64,000 nt of DNA from NCBI GenBank assembly GCA_963782465.1, contig CAWAJR010000006.1, positions 496,001 to 560,000 on the forward strand, read 5' to 3'. The position numbers were made by a program, and so were the translations under genes. Below are positions 60,453 through 64,000 of this stretch, in pieces. The notes below the pieces were generated by a model. The model saw only the letters and a program-made list of their open reading frames with translations, was not told where the DNA came from and did not search any database. How positions within the stretch are numbered: the first letter of the stretch is position 1; each line of letters begins with the position of its first letter. The DNA is from JAODBJ01 sp963782465 (GTDB taxonomy: Bacteria; Actinomycetota; Acidimicrobiia; IMCC26256; PALSA-610).

Positions 60453-62606
60453 TCAGCTCTTGAAGAGGAACTCGACGGCGTCGCCGAGGAGGTCCTCGAC
60501 CTCCTCGCGTAGCTGGCCGTGATCGGCGAGCCCGGGGTCGGTGTCGAGGAGTGCTTCGGCGACACTTCGCGTCTGCAGCACGATCTTCTCGTCGCGCGGG
60601 ATCCGACCGAGTTTGAGGTCGCTGAACCCCGACTGGCGCTCGCCGAACACCTCGCCCGCGCCGCGGATTTCGAGGTCTTTCTCGGCGAGGAGGAACCCAT
60701 CGGTCGACGCGGCCATCGCCGCCATGCGTTCCTTGGCATCGTCGGTCTGCGCGTCGGCAAGCAGGAAACAATGCGACGCGTGGGCGCCGCGCCCGACCCG
60801 GCCCCGGAGCTGGTGTAGCTGCGACAGCCCGAAACGATCGGCGTCTTCGACCAGCATGACGGTCGCGTTCGGAACGTCGACTCCCACTTCGATGACGGTC
60901 GTCGCGACGAGCACGTCGACCTCGTGGTCGCGGAAGGCGGCCATCACGGCCTCCTTCTCCTTCGACGGCATCTGGCCGTGCAACAGCCCGAGCCGCAACC
61001 CTTCGAGATCTTCGTGCTGGAGCCGCTCGTACTCCTCGGTCGCCGCTTTCGCCTCGACCTTGCCGCTGCCTTCGACGAGCGGGCACACCACGTACCCCTG
61101 GCGCCCCTCGCCCACCTCGTTGCGCAGCGACGTATAGGCACGGGCACGATCGAGCGGGTTCGGGCCGATCACCTCGGTGACGATCGGCGTGCGACCCGGC
61201 GGCATCTCGCGCAGCTCCGACTTGTCGAGATCGCCGTACACGAGCATCGCGGCCGTGCGGGGGATCGGGGTCGCGGTCATCACGAGCACATCGGGGACAG
61301 CGACGTCGTTCTTGTCACGTAAGACACTTCGCTGCTCGACACCGAAACGATGTTGCTCGTCGATCACCGCGAGACCGAGGCGCGAGAAGGGCGCGTCGCC
61401 GAACAGCAACGCGTGCGTACCGACGACGATGTCGACGTCGCCGTTGGTGAGCCCGCTCGAGATCCGGCGCCGCTCGGCGGCGGTCGTGCGGTTCGTCAGC
61501 AGCTCGACCCGTACCGGCCGGTCGCCGAGCAGCGACCCGCTCGCCGCGACCGACAGGCCTTCGAGGAACCGCAACGACGTGAGATGGTGCTGCTCGGCGA
61601 GCACTTCGGTCGGCGCCATGAACGCACCCTGGTAACCACCCTGCACGGCGACGAGGAGGGCGCTCAGCGCGACGACGGTCTTGCCCGACCCGACGTCGCC
61701 TTGGAGCAACCGGTGCATCGGCGCCGGTGAAGCCATGTCGCGCACGATCTCGTCGAGGGCACGCCGTTGGTCGTTCGTGAGCGGGAACGGCAAGCGGTCG
61801 TGGAAGGCTTCGACGAGCGAGCCCGACGCGTCGTGACGGATGCCCTGCTGGTCGGCTTCCAACGCGCGCTTGCGCGCCACGAGCCCGGCTTGCATCCGTA
61901 GGAACTCGTCGAAGATCAAGCGTTCCCGGGCTCGGCGTTGTTCCTCGATCGTCTCGGGCCGGTGGATCCCGCGGTAGGCGGCATGACGGTCGACGAGACC
62001 GTGCGCTTCGAGCACGGCCGGGTCGAGCGGGTCCGACAGGCCGCGCCGCTCGCAACGGCGCAGCGCCTCCGCGACGACCTTGCGCAGCTGCCAGGTGTAC
62101 ACCTCGGCCTTCCCCGACTGGGGGTAGATCGGCACGATCACGCCGGTCTTCTCGGCGCCGTCGCCCACGTTGCCGACGACGTCGACCACGGGGTTCGTCA
62201 TCTGCCGTTTCCCGCGGTACACGTCGACCTTGCCGAAGAACGCGGCCTCGGTACCGACCGAGAGTTGCTTCTGGCGCCAGCTTTGATTGAAGAACGTGAG
62301 GTTGAGCAACGACGTGCCGTCGTGCACGACGACCTCGACGAGCGCGCGTCCTTGCCGCGTCCGCCGGCCCGCAACTCGTTTCACTTCACCGAAGACGGTC
62401 GCTTCCTCGCCGATCTTCAAGTCGGCGATGTCGGCCCGCTTGGTGCGATCGACGAAGCGTCGCGGGTAGTGCTGCAGCACGTCGAGCACGGTCTCGATGC
62501 CCATGATCGACAGCCGTTCCTCGAGTTTCGGCCCGACCGCGTCCAGTTCGCCGACCGGTCGGTCGGCGAGTTCGCGCAACGTGATCCCGGCGGTGCGCTC
62601 GGTCAC
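60453..62606 (-). CDS. recG: ATP-dependent DNA helicase RecG
   Basis: The 717-residue protein has the wedge/OB domain (LQHYPRRFVDRTK ... GEEATVFGEVK), the helicase core with Walker A GDVGSGKTVVA, DEQHRFGVEQR and TATPIPRTAAM, and the C-terminal GLLHGQMPSKEKEAVM and RGRVGRGAHASHCF blocks. It remodels stalled forks and Holliday junctions. GTG 62606 overlaps the upstream TGA as GTGA. The following rsmD starts one base downstream. Confidence 0.97.
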   Translation of the reverse strand: MTERTAGITLRELADRPVGELDAVGPKLEERLSIMGIETVLDVLQHYPRRFVDRTKRADIADLKIGEEATVFGEVKRVAGRRTRQGRALVEVVVHDGTSLLNLTFFNQSWRQKQLSVGTEAAFFGKVDVYRGKRQMTNPVVDVVGNVGDGAEKTGVIVPIYPQSGKAEVYTWQLRKVVAEALRRCERRGLSDPLDPAVLEAHGLVDRHAAYRGIHRPETIEEQRRARERLIFDEFLRMQAGLVARKRALEADQQGIRHDASGSLVEAFHDRLPFPLTNDQRRALDEIVRDMASPAPMHRLLQGDVGSGKTVVALSALLVAVQGGYQGAFMAPTEVLAEQHHLTSLRFLEGLSVAASGSLLGDRPVRVELLTNRTTAAERRRISSGLTNGDVDIVVGTHALLFGDAPFSRLGLAVIDEQHRFGVEQRSVLRDKNDVAVPDVLVMTATPIPRTAAMLVYGDLDKSELREMPPGRTPIVTEVIGPNPLDRARAYTSLRNEVGEGRQGYVVCPLVEGSGKVEAKAATEEYERLQHEDLEGLRLGLLHGQMPSKEKEAVMAAFRDHEVDVLVATTVIEVGVDVPNATVMLVEDADRFGLSQLHQLRGRVGRGAHASHCFLLADAQTDDAKERMAAMAASTDGFLLAEKDLEIRGAGEVFGERQSGFSDLKLGRIPRDEKIVLQTRSVAEALLDTDPGLADHGQLREEVEDLLGDAVEFLFKS

Positions 62607-64000
62607 TCCACGCCGACGAGGTACGGGTACAGCGGCTGGCCGCCGTCGTGGAACTCGACTTCGACGTGCGGGTACGCGAACTCGAGATGTTCCTTGATCC
62701 GGTTCGTGTCGTGCGCCTTCGCGTCCTGTCCGCACAGCACGGTCACGATCTCGCTGTCGTCGTCGACGAGTTGCGAGAGCAAGGCGGTCATCGCCTCGAC
62801 GGGAGTGCTCGCCGCGGCGCGGATGCCGTCACGGGAGAGCGCGATCCAATCGCCCTCTTCGATCGTCTGGCCACCCGATACCGAGGCGCGTACCGCTCGG
62901 GTCACCTCGCCGCTGCGCACCCGCGACATCGAGTCGGTCATCGCCTCGCGGTTGACCTCGATGTCGGCGTCGGGGTCGTACCCGACCAGCGCCGCGAGCG
63001 CCTCGGTGACACTGGTCGTCGGGACGACGACAACGGTGCGCTCGGTGAGCCCGTCGACCTGCTGCGCGACCGGCACGATGTTCTTGTTGTTCGGCAGCAC
63101 GATCACCGCATCGGACGAACATGCCTCGACCGCCTCGAGGATCTGCGCGGTCGACGGGTTCATCGACTGCCCACCCGCGACGACCTGCGCGACCCCGAGG
63201 CTGCCGAGCAGCCGGCGGATACCGTCGCCCACCGCGACCGCGACCACGGCCGTGCGCGCCGCCACGGGCAGAACGTCGCCGCCGGCGTCGTGGCCCGCAG
63301 CCGCGCCGGCGCCGAGCACGCCGGCGTCGCGCACCCATTGCTCCTCCTCGACCTGCTCGAAGAGATCGGTGACGCGGATGGTTCGCGGCCGGCCGGCCTC
63401 GATACCGGCTTCGACGGCTGCACCGATGTCGTTCGTGTGGATGTGGCAGTTCCACAAACCCTCGCCGCCGACGACGACGATCGAATCGCCCACCGAGTCC
63501 CACGCCTGCTTGAACGCCGGGATCGTCGGGTCGTCGGCCTCGAGGAGGTACATCACTTCGTAGCGGAGGCTCGCGACGCTGTCACCGCGCATGTGCGCCT
63601 CGACGATCCGGGGCGTCGCGACGATTTCCGGTTCGGGGATCGGGCGGCCGTCGACCACTTCGAAGAGCGCGTCGAGCAGCAGCGCGAACCCCTTGCCGCC
63701 GGCGTCGACCACACCTGCGTCCTTCAAGACCGGCAACAGATCGGGCGTATGGGCGACGGCGTCGTCGGCGGCGGCACACGCGGACTCGAGCAGCGAAACG
63801 AGCCCGTTGCCCGAATGTCGCTCCGAAGCCTCTGCCGCGGCCCGTACGACGGTGAGAATGGTGCCTTCCACCGGGCGCATCACCGCCTGGTACGCGGCGT
63901 CGCTCGCCCTGCGCAGGCCGCTGGCGAGCGCGTTCGAATCGACCGTTTCGAGCGGCGTGAAGACCTCGGCGAAACCCCGCAAGATCTGCGAGAGGATGAC
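62603..64000 (-). CDS. fakA: DAK/FakA-like kinase protein (YloV family), 5' end outside the window
   Basis: The C-terminal 465 residues are present. The Dak (L) nucleotide-binding segment contains VDAGGKGFALLLDALFEV, and a NCHIHTND strand follows. The C-terminal DegV-like part holds GGQSMNPSTAQILEA and VLPNNKNIVPVAQQ. This is the YloV/FakA arrangement: FakA phosphorylates fatty acids bound to FakB. No start is visible, since the frame continues past 64000. The recG gene overlaps it by GTGA. Whether fatty acid is the substrate here is inferred from the family. Confidence 0.9.
   Translation of the reverse strand, partial: VILSQILRGFAEVFTPLETVDSNALASGLRRASDAAYQAVMRPVEGTILTVVRAAAEASERHSGNGLVSLLESACAAADDAVAHTPDLLPVLKDAGVVDAGGKGFALLLDALFEVVDGRPIPEPEIVATPRIVEAHMRGDSVASLRYEVMYLLEADDPTIPAFKQAWDSVGDSIVVVGGEGLWNCHIHTNDIGAAVEAGIEAGRPRTIRVTDLFEQVEEEQWVRDAGVLGAGAAAGHDAGGDVLPVAARTAVVAVAVGDGIRRLLGSLGVAQVVAGGQSMNPSTAQILEAVEACSSDAVIVLPNNKNIVPVAQQVDGLTERTVVVVPTTSVTEALAALVGYDPDADIEVNREAMTDSMSRVRSGEVTRAVRASVSGGQTIEEGDWIALSRDGIRAAASTPVEAMTALLSQLVDDDSEIVTVLCGQDAKAHDTNRIKEHLEFAYPHVEVEFHDGGQPLYPYLVGVE

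Noticed and set aside
1..64000. tRNA or rRNA genes, insertion sequences, prophage genes
   Set aside because: No cloverleaf-compatible sequence in the few gaps, no rRNA motifs, and no transposase or phage structural signatures. The only recombinase-like gene is the chromosomal XerC type.

Overview
The window is very GC-rich chromosomal DNA, almost fully coding, with frequent GTG starts and many 4-base ATGA/GTGA stop-start overlaps. Its right half keeps the actinobacterial order fakA-like - recG - rsmD - coaD - DivIVA-like - DUF177 - rpmF - plsX - acp - rnc - mutM - acyP - smc - mscS - ftsY - ffh - rpsP - khpA - rimM - trmD - rplS - DUF2469 - yraN, then comM/dprA, xerC, a WhiG-type sigma factor, and rpsB - tsf - pyrH - frr - cdsA - dxr - rseP - ispG. 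This fits a member of Actinomycetota, most likely Acidimicrobiia or a relative. The exact lineage is an inference. No rRNA, tRNA, CRISPR array, phage or insertion sequence was seen.

Region 1 (about 1-16.4 kb) is an accessory cell-surface glycan locus. It holds eight sulfotransferase-fold genes on both strands, a 2-oxoglutarate/Fe(II) oxygenase, five glycosyltransferase genes and a Wzm/Wzt-type polysaccharide ABC exporter. A sulfated, perhaps hydroxylated, exported glycan is the simplest reading.

Region 2 (16.4-23.3 kb) begins with a fused Wzz/BY-kinase. It runs without a gap through a tightly overlapping operon: PqqD-like protein, NTP_transf_5-type nucleotidyltransferase, polytopic Wzy-like membrane protein, HprK-like kinase, second PqqD-like protein. 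Tail-to-tail with it is a Tat- and sortase-signal surface protein with a Ser/Thr/Gly 36-bp repeat. This cassette is the best candidate for an under-described system in the window. It resembles the HPr-rel-A / PqqD assemblies known from exopolysaccharide and lasso-peptide contexts, but no peptide cyclase, protease or precursor gene is visible.

Region 3 (23.4-27.4 kb) has a methyltransferase, an alpha/beta hydrolase next to a WS/DGAT acyltransferase (lipid metabolism), and a divergent rhomboid-like protein whose 3' end overlaps ispG.

Region 4 (27.3-40 kb) is the translation / isoprenoid / phospholipid operon from rpsB to ispG, preceded by a beta-propeller lipoprotein candidate, an unusual M23-peptidase/lipase fusion, a 68-bp tandem repeat and whiG. 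Region 5 (40-64 kb) is the DNA-processing, SRP, ribosome-maturation and chromosome-maintenance core.

Eight apparent single-base frameshifts break seven genes, including cdsA, ffh and ftsY, which are essential in most bacteria. Their distribution points to consensus errors rather than gene decay. Frameshifted genes are therefore annotated as single genes across both frames.
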